DNA from: Bradyrhizobium canariense | GTDB taxonomy: Bacteria; Pseudomonadota; Alphaproteobacteria; Rhizobiales; Xanthobacteraceae | Assembly: GCF_018130465.1 (NCBI RefSeq) | Contig: NZ_JAFCKJ010000007.1 | Location: 248,001 to 312,000, forward strand | Direction: 5' to 3' | DNA: 64,000 bases | In this document: positions 34,449 to 43,437 of the stretch, in pieces | How the letters are laid out: the number at the start of each line of letters is the position of its first letter | Numbering within the stretch: position 1 is the first letter of the stretch | Notes under the pieces: model-generated | Told to the model about the DNA's origin: nothing | The model's input: the letters and a program-made list of their open reading frames with translations, nothing else | The model's database searches: none | Program-made: the position numbers and the translations under genes

Positions 34449-34877
34449 TCACGCAGGCGGTGCCGGCACCAGTCCGTAGCGCAGCATCGTCTCTTTCATC
34501 TTCGCGGGGTCGGGTGGCGCGCCGGCCGACAGGAGCGCGGCCATCTCGGTGAAATATTGTGGTCCCAGCACCCCGGGGCTCAGGATGCACAGGCAGGTCG
34601 CCGGCGTCGTCGAACGGTTGGTAAAGCCGTGCACGATGCCGCGCTTGATGAAGACTGAGGCTCCGGGGGTGAGATCGTTCTGCTGGCCGTCGATCGTCCA
34701 GGTCGAGACGCCGGACAACCCGTAGATCGTTTCGTCCCAGCGGTCGTGATAATGCGGGATCGGCATCCGCGCATTCGGCTGCAACGTCATTTCGAAGATA
34801 TCGACGCTGCCGCCGGTGTCATCCTTGCTGTGCAGGAAGCGGAGCTGAAGCGAACCGAAATTGATGAGATCGGGCAT
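34449..34877 (-). CDS. Cupin domain protein
   Basis: A 142-residue single-domain cupin with metal motifs PHYHDRWDETIYGLSG and IVHGFTN. A helical extension of about 35 residues follows the barrel. The role is unknown. ATG at 34877 is chosen because residues before it in a longer frame are charged and unlike cupins. Confidence 0.8.
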   Translation of the reverse strand: MPDLINFGSLQLRFLHSKDDTGGSVDIFEMTLQPNARMPIPHYHDRWDETIYGLSGVSTWTIDGQQNDLTPGASVFIKRGIVHGFTNRSTTPATCLCILSPGVLGPQYFTEMAALLSAGAPPDPAKMKETMLRYGLVPAPPA

Positions 34878-35376
34878 GGTCGTTTCGTCCAGGTGAGAGG
34901 CTGCATCGAGATCGCGGCGCTCGCTCACGTCGAAACGAGAACGACCGCAGCCCCGTCATACACCATCAGCCACGTGCGACCGGCCAATTTGTTGCACAGA
35001 GACCGTTGCAGGCCGACCTGCCGGCTGCGCAAGCGGCAGACATTCTGGCGCGAACGGCTACGGGATCGACGCCTCTGAATAGCTCGCCGGCGCTGATCTT
35101 AAGTTGGCGCGTGCAATGGCAGCAACTTCAAAGATGCAGAATGCTGCCTGCGCCGCAGCATCAGATGAATCGAATTAAATCAAGTCAAGAGTCCGAAAGC
35201 GAACCGAAGCTTCGACCTTCGTCGGCCATAGTTGGCTCCGGCAGGGGGCAAGAGCGGTATATTCGCGGCAGCATCCCACCATCGTGAAAGTAGGGGCACT
35301 GGTGTCCCGGTGCAGTACGCACCTGGGCGCGTCGGGGAGTCTTCAATCCATTATCTAGTTTCGCTTGAAAGGATGA
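34878..35376. other. Intergenic region upstream of the phasin gene
   Basis: About 500 bases between divergent genes. The part at 35165-35200 is AT-richer and contains AATCAAGTCAAGAGTC, similar to the AAGTCAA motifs at 23601-23670. No gene or firm regulatory site is recognised. Confidence 0.3.
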
Positions 35377-35868
35377 ATGCCCGTGAGTGATGCCAATGTG
35401 AAAGCCGAGACGAATGCCGCTCCGCTGAATGGGACGGCGAACGGAAATGCAAACTTCAAATTCGACATACCGTTTTTCAACATCCAGGCGATCTTCGGCG
35501 ATCTCGCCGCGCCGGCCGCCACGCGGGCCAAGGCAAATTTCGAGCAGATGAAGGCGACTTCCGAGGAGATCACGGAAGCTCTCTGCGACGCCTGTTCGAT
35601 CAATGCCAAACGTGCCGCCGATTACGGCACCAAGGTCATCGAAATATCCAACGCCAATACCAGCTCCGCGCTGGAATTCCTCTCCCAGCTTGCAGACGCG
35701 AGGTCGTTTGCGGACCTCGTGAACCTCTCCACCGCTCACGGCCGCAAGACCTTTGAAGCGGCTTCCGCCCAGAAACGGGAGCTTTGGGATCTGGCCCAGA
35801 AGGTCGCGACCGAGACGGCCGAGCCGATCAAGAACAGCTTCAACCGGGTTCTGCATAGGGCTGCTTGA
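35377..35868 (+). CDS. Phasin family protein
   Basis: A 163-residue phasin, an amphipathic helical protein coating polyhydroxybutyrate granules. The domain spans about 45-150, with the helical pattern ARAKANFEQMKATSEEITEALCDACSINAKRAADYGTKV (seen in parts) and the KTFEAASAQKRELWDLAQKVATETAEP helix. The N-terminal 40 residues are Asn/Ala-rich. GAAAGG precedes the ATG. No polymerase gene is adjacent. Confidence 0.87.
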   Translation: MPVSDANVKAETNAAPLNGTANGNANFKFDIPFFNIQAIFGDLAAPAATRAKANFEQMKATSEEITEALCDACSINAKRAADYGTKVIEISNANTSSALEFLSQLADARSFADLVNLSTAHGRKTFEAASAQKRELWDLAQKVATETAEPIKNSFNRVLHRAA

Positions 35869-35985
35869 ATCGAAGCTACTGGCCACGTGGATCGGCTGGA
35901 CGAGCGTCTTCGCGAGAAGAGACGCCGTCCAGCCGGTGGCGGCCAGCCTCGCCGTGAGGTGATGCCAAGCTGGAGGGAAATCAGG

Positions 35986-36213
35986 ATGGGTATGGTGATG
36001 ATCAAGTGCCCGGAAACGGGAAGCGCAATTCCGACAGGCATCGAGATGGATGGAGAAAGGTTTCGCTGCAGTACTGTGTTCTTTTCGCGTACCTATTGCC
36101 GGATGTGCGCGGCGACGCACGAGTGGTTCGCCAGGGAGGCCTGGGTCTACGAGTCGGTCTTGGCGAACGGGAAGTCCGGGCGCGGGGAGCCGTCCCGCGC
36201 CGGCGCGGCGTGA
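35986..36213 (+). CDS. Small Cys-containing protein, unknown
   Basis: A 75-residue protein with Cys residues in IKCPETG, RCSTVFF and YCRMCAATHEW, suggesting a small zinc-binding fold. GGAGGG lies eight bases before the ATG at 35986. The last 67 bases overlap the 3' end of the convergent Crp-type regulator gene. Family not recognised. Confidence 0.6.
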   Translation: MGMVMIKCPETGSAIPTGIEMDGERFRCSTVFFSRTYCRMCAATHEWFAREAWVYESVLANGKSGRGEPSRAGAA

Positions 36214-36944
36214 AGGACCCTTAACGCATCCCGCGAAACGATCCGATCGATCCTGCGGCTCATCACCTTGTAGCACTCGCATGCGACGACCTCGAGCCGT
36301 TGCCTGTCGATCTCGAGTTGGCCGCGTCGATTGGATTTGATCGCCCTTGATGTTCGAAGTGCACTTACGACGTGCGTGACCGTGGTACGCCGGACGCCGA
36401 GCAATTCCGACAACGTCTCCTGGGTCAAGGGCAGGACGTTACCGCCATCCGTCCGATCGTGAATGTGCAGCAGCCAGCGGGCGAGGCGCGCTTCGACGGA
36501 GTGCAGCGCATTGCAGGCCGCGACGTGCAGGAATTGCGTCATCATCGCCCTGGTGACAATCTGAACCGCGCTTGCGATGGCGGGGCCGTGTTCGAGCATC
36601 GCGTGAAAGCGCGCGGGCGAGATCTGCAGTGCGGTCCCGGCCACGCGGACAACCGCGGTCAGGGGGGATCGGACGGGCCCGAGCGCCGTCATCAGTCCGA
36701 CGGCGCCGTCGTTGCCGATCACGGCGGTTGCGGCCGTTTGTCCGTTCGGCAATTCCAAGATGAGGGCGATCGCGCCGCTGCAGGGGAAGTAGAGGTGTTC
36801 GATCCGGTCGCCCGATCGAACCAGGACTGCGTCGTGCGGGAGCGGTACTTTCCGCAAATGCGGTGCAAGCAAAGCGAAGTCGGCCGGCGGTAACGCAGCT
36901 AACAGGCGATTACCAACTCTGGTTGCGTGCTCCATCACGGGCAT
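36147..36944 (-). CDS. Crp/Fnr family transcriptional regulator
   Basis: A 265-residue regulator with a cyclic-nucleotide-type sensory domain (about 20-130) and a winged helix (about 165-225, with LTQETLSELLGVRRTTVTHVVSALR). The FNR iron-sulfur Cys cluster is absent and the cAMP-binding residues are not obvious, so the signal is unknown. A tail of about 35 residues overlaps the neighbour on the other strand. ATG at 36944 or, three codons on, 36935. Confidence 0.85.
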   Translation of the reverse strand: MPVMEHATRVGNRLLAALPPADFALLAPHLRKVPLPHDAVLVRSGDRIEHLYFPCSGAIALILELPNGQTAATAVIGNDGAVGLMTALGPVRSPLTAVVRVAGTALQISPARFHAMLEHGPAIASAVQIVTRAMMTQFLHVAACNALHSVEARLARWLLHIHDRTDGGNVLPLTQETLSELLGVRRTTVTHVVSALRTSRAIKSNRRGQLEIDRQRLEVVACECYKVMSRRIDRIVSRDALRVLHAAPARDGSPRPDFPFAKTDS

Positions 36945-37161
36945 CGCCCCTCGACCGAGGCCCGGCGGCTAGCAAACACATCGTTTCCGACCGAGCCGCG
37001 TCGCCGCGCAGACGCTTGCGACGACAGGCGGATAAACGCACTTCAACAGGTAAAGTTCCAATCACGGATCGCGAGCCTGCGCGCCGGCGGGGGCCGGCGC
37101 GTCTGACTGCGACGAAGATCGGGCGGCTTGCAAACGCTGCGCGCCCTGACCGACGTTACTC

Positions 37162-37716
37162 CTACCTCAACCCCTCATACACCATCAGACCGCGTGCGAC
37201 CTGCAGCTTGCGGATCGCGCGCGGCAGCAATTTTTCCGGCTGGTGCAGATAGCGCCATGAGGTGAGGGCGAACGGGCCAAGCGCGCCGCATTCGTCGTCG
37301 AACGGCGCGAGCACGCCTGTCACGCTCACCGGTGTATGCGGGCGGGCGTTGAACGGCAGCAGCAGCAGTTCGAGATGCGCCTTGCTGCCGTCTTCGCGCG
37401 CGGCGGTGACGCCTGCGATTGCGCCGAGGCTCTCGTCGGCGACGATGGTCGTGATCTCCTCGATCTCGCGACGGCTGGCCTCGTTGAACAGCGCCGCAAA
37501 GCTCGAATCCTTGAGGTCGCACCCTGCGAGCGCGCAGACGCGCGTGCCGGCAACGCGGAACGGGAAGCCGAGATTGGGCTCGCAGGACAGCACGAAGATG
37601 TCACCGAGCAGGCCGCGCACGGCGGCCGGATCGATATCGGCCCGGTCAGGGGCCCGCGCAGTGCCGCGCTTCTTGTCCCAATATGCGAAGAACTCGCGGC
37701 TCGACGGATGTTTCAT
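37162..37716 (-). CDS. PAS domain protein (PAS_5 type)
   Basis: A 184-residue protein composed of one PAS_5-type domain, a family nearly confined to alphaproteobacteria. It starts MKHPSSREFFAYWDKKRG and has RADIDPAAVRGLLGDIFVL, typical of the family. No output domain. ATG at 37716 is chosen because the family normally begins there. Similar proteins respond to general stress or cell-cycle cues, but no role is known for this one. Confidence 0.8.
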   Translation of the reverse strand: MKHPSSREFFAYWDKKRGTARAPDRADIDPAAVRGLLGDIFVLSCEPNLGFPFRVAGTRVCALAGCDLKDSSFAALFNEASRREIEEITTIVADESLGAIAGVTAAREDGSKAHLELLLLPFNARPHTPVSVTGVLAPFDDECGALGPFALTSWRYLHQPEKLLPRAIRKLQVARGLMVYEGLR

Positions 37717-37866
37717 GACTGAACGCTTACCCCGGGGCGCAACCTCGCGGGACAAACCTGTCCCGCTTCAGTGCAGCCGCGATCCCTTTGTTGTTGTGCA
37801 GGAGGGGATTTGCAGCGTCCATGCCGCGGAGGCGTTTTCGGCGCCCCTGGCGCTGCCTTTGCGTCG

Positions 37867-37882
37867 TTAACGTTAAATTAAC
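37867..37882. promoter_or_regulatory. Candidate CtrA binding site
   Basis: TTAA, seven bases, TTAAC: an exact match to the CtrA consensus, 33 bases before the first stem of the RNA candidate and about 150 bp upstream of the PAS gene start on the other strand. Confidence 0.45.
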
Positions 37883-37899
37883 TATGCGCTTTCCGTGCG

Positions 37900-38090
37900 C
37901 CGTCCCGCTGCTATGGTGACCGCGGTCGCAAGCCTCGCCGCTTTGCTCCAGGTTCTCGGCGAGGCCTGTACACAGCGTCAAACAGTTTGGTCACCGGCCG
38001 CGGGGAGGGGTGGGGATATTCCCGTCTCTCTGGGTACCGGAAGTCCGACACGGATAGGCAGGGCTTTCCCAGGGCCCTGCCTTTTCCTTT
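37900..38090 (+). ncRNA. Probable structured RNA or transcription-attenuated leader
   Basis: GGTGACC (37915-37921) pairs with GGTCACC (37989-37995), enclosing a perfect 9-bp stem GCCTCGCCG/CGGCGAGGC (37932-37940 with 37957-37965) and large internal bulges. A G-rich linker follows, then a terminator. No plus-strand protein gene precedes the terminator, so a short RNA of about 190 bases is likely. A closing stem with bulge recalls 6S RNA, but I cannot confirm that. Alternatively it is a leader controlling the rhomboid gene. Ends are estimates. Confidence 0.5.
38056..38090 (+). terminator. Rho-independent terminator on the plus strand
   Basis: AGGCAGGGC and GCCCTGCCT form a 9-bp stem with a nine-base loop, followed by TTTCCTTT. 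It lies 91 bases before the rhomboid start codon, with only minus-strand protein genes upstream. Confidence 0.65.
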
Positions 38091-38180
38091 TGTGCACTTG
38101 CGCAGCGCGGGCAAAGGCGCCTATCTCCAAGGCCTGTCGTTAAGCCTGTCGCTCCGATCGCGCCTGAAAGCGAAGCTGCC

Positions 38181-39017
38181 TTGGATTCCCCGCAAGATTC
38201 TCCGCCGCAAGATCCTCCGTCGCAAGACCCTTCGCGGGGGGCGCCGGCCGTCGTTGAAGAGGCTCCGCGCGAGCCGATCCTGACGCTGCCGTTCGCGCTG
38301 ACCGCCTATATCCTCTTGCTCGCGGTGATCCATCTGCGGGTGCTGCTGCCGCCGGAGATCGAGAACTGGACCATCGACGTCTTCGGCTTCATCCCCAAGC
38401 GCTACGATTCCTCGCTGCTCAATCTGCAGATTCCCGGCGGGGCCGGTGCCAAGGTCTGGACCTTCGTCACCTATTCGCTGCTGCACGCCAATCTCACCCA
38501 TCTCGGCTTCAACGTGCTGTGGCTGTTGCCGTTCGGCAGCGCGCTGGCGCGGCGCTTTGGCGCCATCAGGTTCTTCCTGTTCCTCGCGGTGACGGCGGCG
38601 GCCGGCGCGCTCGCCCATCTCGTCACCCATGAGCACGCGGTGGCGCCGATGATCGGCGCCTCGGCCTCGGTGTCCGGCGCGATGGCGGCGGCGATCCGCT
38701 TTGCCTTCGTTCGCGGCAGCTTCCTGTCGTTCAGCCGATCGGATGCCGATACCGCCGCGAGAGTTCCGGCGCTGCCGCTGTCGCGCGCGCTGCGCGACGG
38801 GCGGGTGCTGGGCTTCCTCGGCGTCTGGTTCGGCGTCAACATCATCTTCGGGGTCGGCGCGATCGGTATCGACTCCGAGACCACGAGCGTCGCCTGGCAG
38901 GCGCATATCGGCGGCTTCTTCGCAGGACTGCTGCTGTTCGCGCTGTTCGATCCCGTGCCGCGCGTGCGAAGCGATGCTGCGGATGCGTCATCACAGGACA
39001 TTTCAGACGGTATTTGA
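38181..39017 (+). CDS. Rhomboid family intramembrane serine protease
   Basis: A 278-residue polytopic protease that would cleave membrane-embedded substrates. A Pro/Asp/Ser-rich cytoplasmic start (about 1-32) is followed by six to seven membrane segments. The HxxxN motif of segment 2 is H107-N111, the catalytic Ser is S161 in GASAS (the usual Gly after Ser is Ala) and the His is H242 in AWQAHIGGF. The only usable start is TTG at 38181, as no ATG or GTG occurs in frame above it. Confidence 0.82.
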   Translation: MDSPQDSPPQDPPSQDPSRGAPAVVEEAPREPILTLPFALTAYILLLAVIHLRVLLPPEIENWTIDVFGFIPKRYDSSLLNLQIPGGAGAKVWTFVTYSLLHANLTHLGFNVLWLLPFGSALARRFGAIRFFLFLAVTAAAGALAHLVTHEHAVAPMIGASASVSGAMAAAIRFAFVRGSFLSFSRSDADTAARVPALPLSRALRDGRVLGFLGVWFGVNIIFGVGAIGIDSETTSVAWQAHIGGFFAGLLLFALFDPVPRVRSDAADASSQDISDGI

Positions 39018-39206
39018 AGCGGCGCTTGCGGCGCCGCCCGAATTCATCCATCATTCCCGAGAAGAATGTTCCGAAGCGACAGGCCACTAGCGGCGATGCT
39101 TCGCAAAGCGCACGAGCATGAAACCGGCGCTGACACTGTTAGTTGAAGACTCGAAGAACAAGTCCGGACCGCGAACAGCGGGCGGTTCCGATTCAGGGAG
39201 GCGACA

Positions 39207-39635
39207 ATGACGGTACGTTCGATTCTCAACACCAAGGGCCACCAGATCATGAGCGTCGAGCCGGACGCGAAGCTGGCGGTCGCGGTCAAGCTGCTCGCCG
39301 AGAAGAAGATCGGCGCTGTGCTGGTGATGAACCAGACCCGGCTGGAAGGCATCCTGTCGGAGCGCGACATCGTGCGGGTGATCGGCGAGCGCGGCGCCGT
39401 CGCGCTGGAGGAGCCGGTCTCTCAGGTCATGACCCGCAAGGTCGTCACCTGCAAGGAGACCGACACGGTCGCCGAGCTCATGGAGATGATGACCACCGGC
39501 AAGTTCCGCCATCTGCCCGTGGTCGACAGCGGCAAGGTGGTCGGCCTGATCTCGATCGGCGACATCGTCAAGCGTCGGGTGCAGGAATACGAGTCCGAGC
39601 AGGAAGCCCTGCGCGACTACATCAAGACCGCCTGA
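39207..39635 (+). CDS. CBS domain protein
   Basis: A 142-residue protein made of a CBS pair (about 8-65 and 75-130), a module binding adenine nucleotides to regulate partners. Typical strings are GAVLVMNQTRLEGILSERDIVR and FRHLPVVDSGKVVGLISIGDIVK. AGGGAGG precedes the ATG. Its stop codon directly abuts the stop of the convergent patatin gene with no spacer. Confidence 0.87.
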   Translation: MTVRSILNTKGHQIMSVEPDAKLAVAVKLLAEKKIGAVLVMNQTRLEGILSERDIVRVIGERGAVALEEPVSQVMTRKVVTCKETDTVAELMEMMTTGKFRHLPVVDSGKVVGLISIGDIVKRRVQEYESEQEALRDYIKTA

Positions 39636-40676
39636 TCAGTCCTGCTGGTCGGCTTTGGGCGCGGTGCCCTCGGGCGCCGGCGCCAGCTCGTGGATTGCCT
39701 CCTGGATGGACTCCATCGCGCGTTCGGCGGCGCGGGTGCCCAAGGCGATGAGGTCCTCGGAGCGGTGGAAATCGAACCAGCCGAATTGGCCGATCCGCGG
39801 TGTGATCAGCATATCGGGCGGATCGCCGGCGAGGCGGGCGCGGGTGATGCGGTCCTGCATGATGTTGAAGGCGTCGACCATCACCGAAGAGAGGCCGGGC
39901 CGGGCGCTGCCGCCGCCGAAGAACTCGCGTTTCACCGTCTTCTCAGGCGAGAAGAATCTCGGGAAGCGCCGCTTTGACGTCGGCTCTTCGGCCACGGGGA
40001 TCGCCGGTTCAGGCCTCGCGCCGTGCGAATAGACCGTCGTCGAATAGGTGAAGATGTCGCTGGAAAGATTTGCGGCGATGACGATTTCGGCGCCGAGCGC
40101 GCGGGCGGCCGAGACCGGCACCGGGTTCACCAATGCGCCGTCGACCAGCCAGCGATCGCCGATCAGGACTGGGGAGAAGATGCCGGGCAGCGCATAGGAG
40201 GCGCGCATCGCCTCGACCACGCGGCCGCGCGTCAGCCAGATCTCGTGGCCGGTGCGGACCTCGGTCGCGACGGCGGCGAACTTGACCGGGAGATCCTCGA
40301 TCTGGGTCTGGCCGCAGGCGGCCTCGAGCCGGGTCGCCAGCTTCTCGCCGCCGATCAGGCCGGAGCCGTTGAGGCGGATGTCGAGATAGCCGAGGATGTT
40401 GCGCATCCCTTGCAGGCTGCGGCCCCATTCTTCCAGCGTATCGAGCTTGCCGGCCGCATAGAGGCCGCCGACCACCGCGCCGATCGAGGTGCCGACCACG
40501 ACCTCAGGCACGATTCCGTTGGCGAGCAGGGTCCTGATAATGCCGATATGAGCGAAGCCACGCGCGGCGCCGCCGCCGAGGGCAAGGCCAATGACCGGCC
40601 GGCGGATGCTGCCCAAGCCGACTTTCTCGCCGACCTTCTCGCCGTTCGAGCTCCGCCCCTTCAATATGTCCAGCAC
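39636..40676 (-). CDS. Patatin-like phospholipase family protein
   Basis: A 346-residue lipid acyl hydrolase of the RssA/YlbK type. The oxyanion motif GGGAARG lies at 34-40, the nucleophile Ser in GTSIG (about 63-67) and the catalytic Asp in DGALVNPVP (about 180). A C-terminal extension of about 120 residues has a Pro/Lys/Arg-rich linker. GTG start with AGGAGAG upstream. Likely cytoplasmic and acting on phospholipids. Confidence 0.87.
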   Translation of the reverse strand: MLDILKGRSSNGEKVGEKVGLGSIRRPVIGLALGGGAARGFAHIGIIRTLLANGIVPEVVVGTSIGAVVGGLYAAGKLDTLEEWGRSLQGMRNILGYLDIRLNGSGLIGGEKLATRLEAACGQTQIEDLPVKFAAVATEVRTGHEIWLTRGRVVEAMRASYALPGIFSPVLIGDRWLVDGALVNPVPVSAARALGAEIVIAANLSSDIFTYSTTVYSHGARPEPAIPVAEEPTSKRRFPRFFSPEKTVKREFFGGGSARPGLSSVMVDAFNIMQDRITRARLAGDPPDMLITPRIGQFGWFDFHRSEDLIALGTRAAERAMESIQEAIHELAPAPEGTAPKADQQD

Positions 40677-40918
40677 CGAGACTCTCCTACGCCGGGACCC
40701 GCCATCAGACTAGGCACCGCACTCGCGCTCCGCCAGAACCGGGCCGAAGCATGGTTTATGCCGGTTTGGGAAGGCCACGGGGCAGGAGTATGGCGAGGGG
40801 CGGTTGCCTCCGGGGTAATCACGCAGGCGTCAACCGGGTTCCACAAAACCGTAGAGGCCGTATTTCCTGGGGTTTCAGAGGCTTGAATTTGCCGCGTTTT
40901 CGGTGAAAAGCAGGTGGC

Positions 40919-41992
40919 ATGACTCTCGGGGGTGACGGCATCATCGGATGGCGGCGCAGCGCATCGTTGCTGCCGACGCTGATCCTTGCTGCCTGCCTCT
41001 ATATCCTTGGCCAGAATGCTGCGCAGGCGCAGCTGTTCTCCGATCGTCCGCCGCCGGTGCCGCCCGCTTCGGTGCCCGATCCCGGCGGTGCCGTCAGCCT
41101 GGCGCCGCCCTCGGGTGCGGGTGCCGGCCCCCCGAGCCTGCCGCCGACCCTGATGCAGCCGAACACGCCCAGCATGCCGCCACCCGCGGTCACGACCGTG
41201 CCGCCGGCAGCGCCGCTCAACGCGGCCGTCCCCGGGCAGGGCGTGCTGTCGCTGACGGCGAAATACGGCAAGGACACCCCCCCGATCACCAGCGGCCTGG
41301 TCTGGCGCGTGTTTGCGGATCGTCCCGACGAGAACGGCACCTTCAAGCTGATCCGCGAGGACCGCAATGCCACGCCTAACATCGTGCTGCCGCCCGGCAA
41401 TTACGTCGTGCACGTCGCCTTTGGCCTCGTCAGCGCGGTGCGCACCGTCAGCCTGAAGGCCGAGACCGACCGCGAGTCCTTCGTGCTGCCGGCCGGCGGC
41501 CTGCGCATCGAGGGCCGCGTCGGCACCAGCCGCATTCCGCAGAACCAGATCTCGTTCGCGATCTACAAGGGCAGCCAGTTCGAATCCGGCGAGCGCGCCT
41601 CCCTGGTGCCGAACGTCGCCGCCGGCGACGTCGTGCTGCTGCCGGAGGGCACCTACTACATCATCTCGAATTACGGCGACGCCAATTCGGTGGTGCGCTC
41701 GGACATCCGCGTCCAGGCCAGCAAGCTCACCGACGTCACCATCACTCACCGCGCCGCCGTCATCACGCTCAAGCTCGTCAGCGACAGGGGCGGCGAGGCG
41801 CTCGCCAACACCGCCTGGTCGGTGCTGACCCCGGGCGGCGACGTCATCAAGGAATCGATCGGCGCCTTCCCGCGCGTCGTGCTCTCCGAAGGCGAATACC
41901 GCGCCATCGCCAAGAACGAGGGCAAGGTCTACGAGCGCGGCTTCAACGTCGTCAACGGCGTCGACGGCGAAGTGGAAGTGGTCGCGCGGTAG
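40919..41992 (+). CDS. Secreted Pro-rich protein with beta-rich repeats
   Basis: A 357-residue protein. A signal peptide or anchor (about 15-38) is followed by a Pro/Ala/Gly-rich stretch (about 42-105) and three related beta-sandwich-like units (about 110-185, 190-275 and 280-357), each ending in a line such as LPPGNYVVHVAFG, LPEGTYYIISNYGD or LSEGEYRAIAKNEGK. These resemble carboxypeptidase-regulatory or Ig-like folds. Probably a periplasmic envelope protein. Function unknown. Confidence 0.7.
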   Translation: MTLGGDGIIGWRRSASLLPTLILAACLYILGQNAAQAQLFSDRPPPVPPASVPDPGGAVSLAPPSGAGAGPPSLPPTLMQPNTPSMPPPAVTTVPPAAPLNAAVPGQGVLSLTAKYGKDTPPITSGLVWRVFADRPDENGTFKLIREDRNATPNIVLPPGNYVVHVAFGLVSAVRTVSLKAETDRESFVLPAGGLRIEGRVGTSRIPQNQISFAIYKGSQFESGERASLVPNVAAGDVVLLPEGTYYIISNYGDANSVVRSDIRVQASKLTDVTITHRAAVITLKLVSDRGGEALANTAWSVLTPGGDVIKESIGAFPRVVLSEGEYRAIAKNEGKVYERGFNVVNGVDGEVEVVAR

Positions 41993-41996
41993 TTTC

Positions 41997-42132
41997 GTGT
42001 CCCGGACGCGGTGCGGCGCGAAGTGACGCTCCGCAGAGCCGGGACCCAGAAGGCCACAAGCACATATTTCGTTGGATGGGCCCCGGCTCCGCAGCGCATC
42101 GCTGAAGGAGCGCTGCGCTGCGTCCGGGGCAC
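41997..42132. repeat. Dispersed palindromic repeat, family C
   Basis: It starts GTGTCCCGGACGC and ends with the near complement GCGTCCGGGGCAC at 42120-42132. Inside, AGCCGGGACCCA and TGGGCCCCGGCT form a second stem. Its right end borders the decayed LysR fragment. I associate this type with Bradyrhizobium intergenic repeats. Confidence 0.6.
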
Positions 42133-42151
42133 GAGAGCTGAGTACGCGCCC

Positions 42152-42901
<750 letters not shown>

Positions 42902-43075
42902 TTCGCCGCCTGTGTTCCGACTTGAATACCTCTGTCAGCAGCTACCAAGCAGCAGGAGGGCCGGTAACACCGCCACCATCGGCTTATTCCAGAAGCCTCA
43001 CGACTTCCTCACAGCCGGTGCAAGATACCTGTTTCCGATAATCAATTTTATTCTCTTTCCATCCTGCTGCGTTAT

Positions 43076-43360
43076 ATGTCGGGCATCCCTCCAACGGAGG
43101 AGGCCGGAGCAGGCTTGTGCGTCTGCGAGATCGGCAAGGAGCAGGGGACCAAGCTCGTCGGCATGTTCGAAGTGATCCTCACCAGGCGTAAGCGGTTCGG
43201 CTGGCGGTGGCAGGTGTGCGACCAGTCCGGCAAGAAATTTGCCGATGGCTTCGAGCGGACCCGGCCGTCCGCCAAATATCATGGCGAGCGCGCCTTGTTC
43301 TTCCTGTTGTCGCAGGCCCATCTGCTGCGCGATCGCTCCGCGGCCTCCAGCGAGGACTAG
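43076..43360 (+). CDS. Small basic protein, unknown
   Basis: Up to 94 residues. The core from residue 30 (MFEVILTRRKRFGWRWQVCDQSG and KKFADGFERTRPSAKYHGERALF, in parts) resembles small domains with a beta hairpin and helix. The ATG at 43076 lacks a ribosome binding site, so the ATG at 43163 giving a 65-residue protein is at least as likely. Family not recognised. The upstream 100 bases are relatively AT-rich and may hold its promoter. Confidence 0.5.
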   Translation: MSGIPPTEEAGAGLCVCEIGKEQGTKLVGMFEVILTRRKRFGWRWQVCDQSGKKFADGFERTRPSAKYHGERALFFLLSQAHLLRDRSAASSED

Positions 43361-43437
43361 CGGCATCCGCGCGCGGGGCCCAAAGCCCGGATTGCGGTTC
43401 GCTCCATCCGGGCTGCGTGACTTCTCTGCGGGCGCCG

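Larger units (their letters stand above)
37717..38180. other. Intergenic region with CtrA site and probable RNA gene
   Basis: A 464-bp space. It holds the CtrA-like site at 37867-37882, nested inverted repeats at 37915-37995 and a rho-independent terminator at 38056-38090, all on the plus strand before the rhomboid gene. The parts are listed separately. Confidence 0.5.

Noticed and set aside
37915-37995. Assignment of the RNA candidate as SRP RNA or 6S RNA
   Set aside because: The conserved SRP tetraloop segment is absent, and the 6S-like shape rests only on a stem with bulges, so it is left as an unidentified structured RNA.
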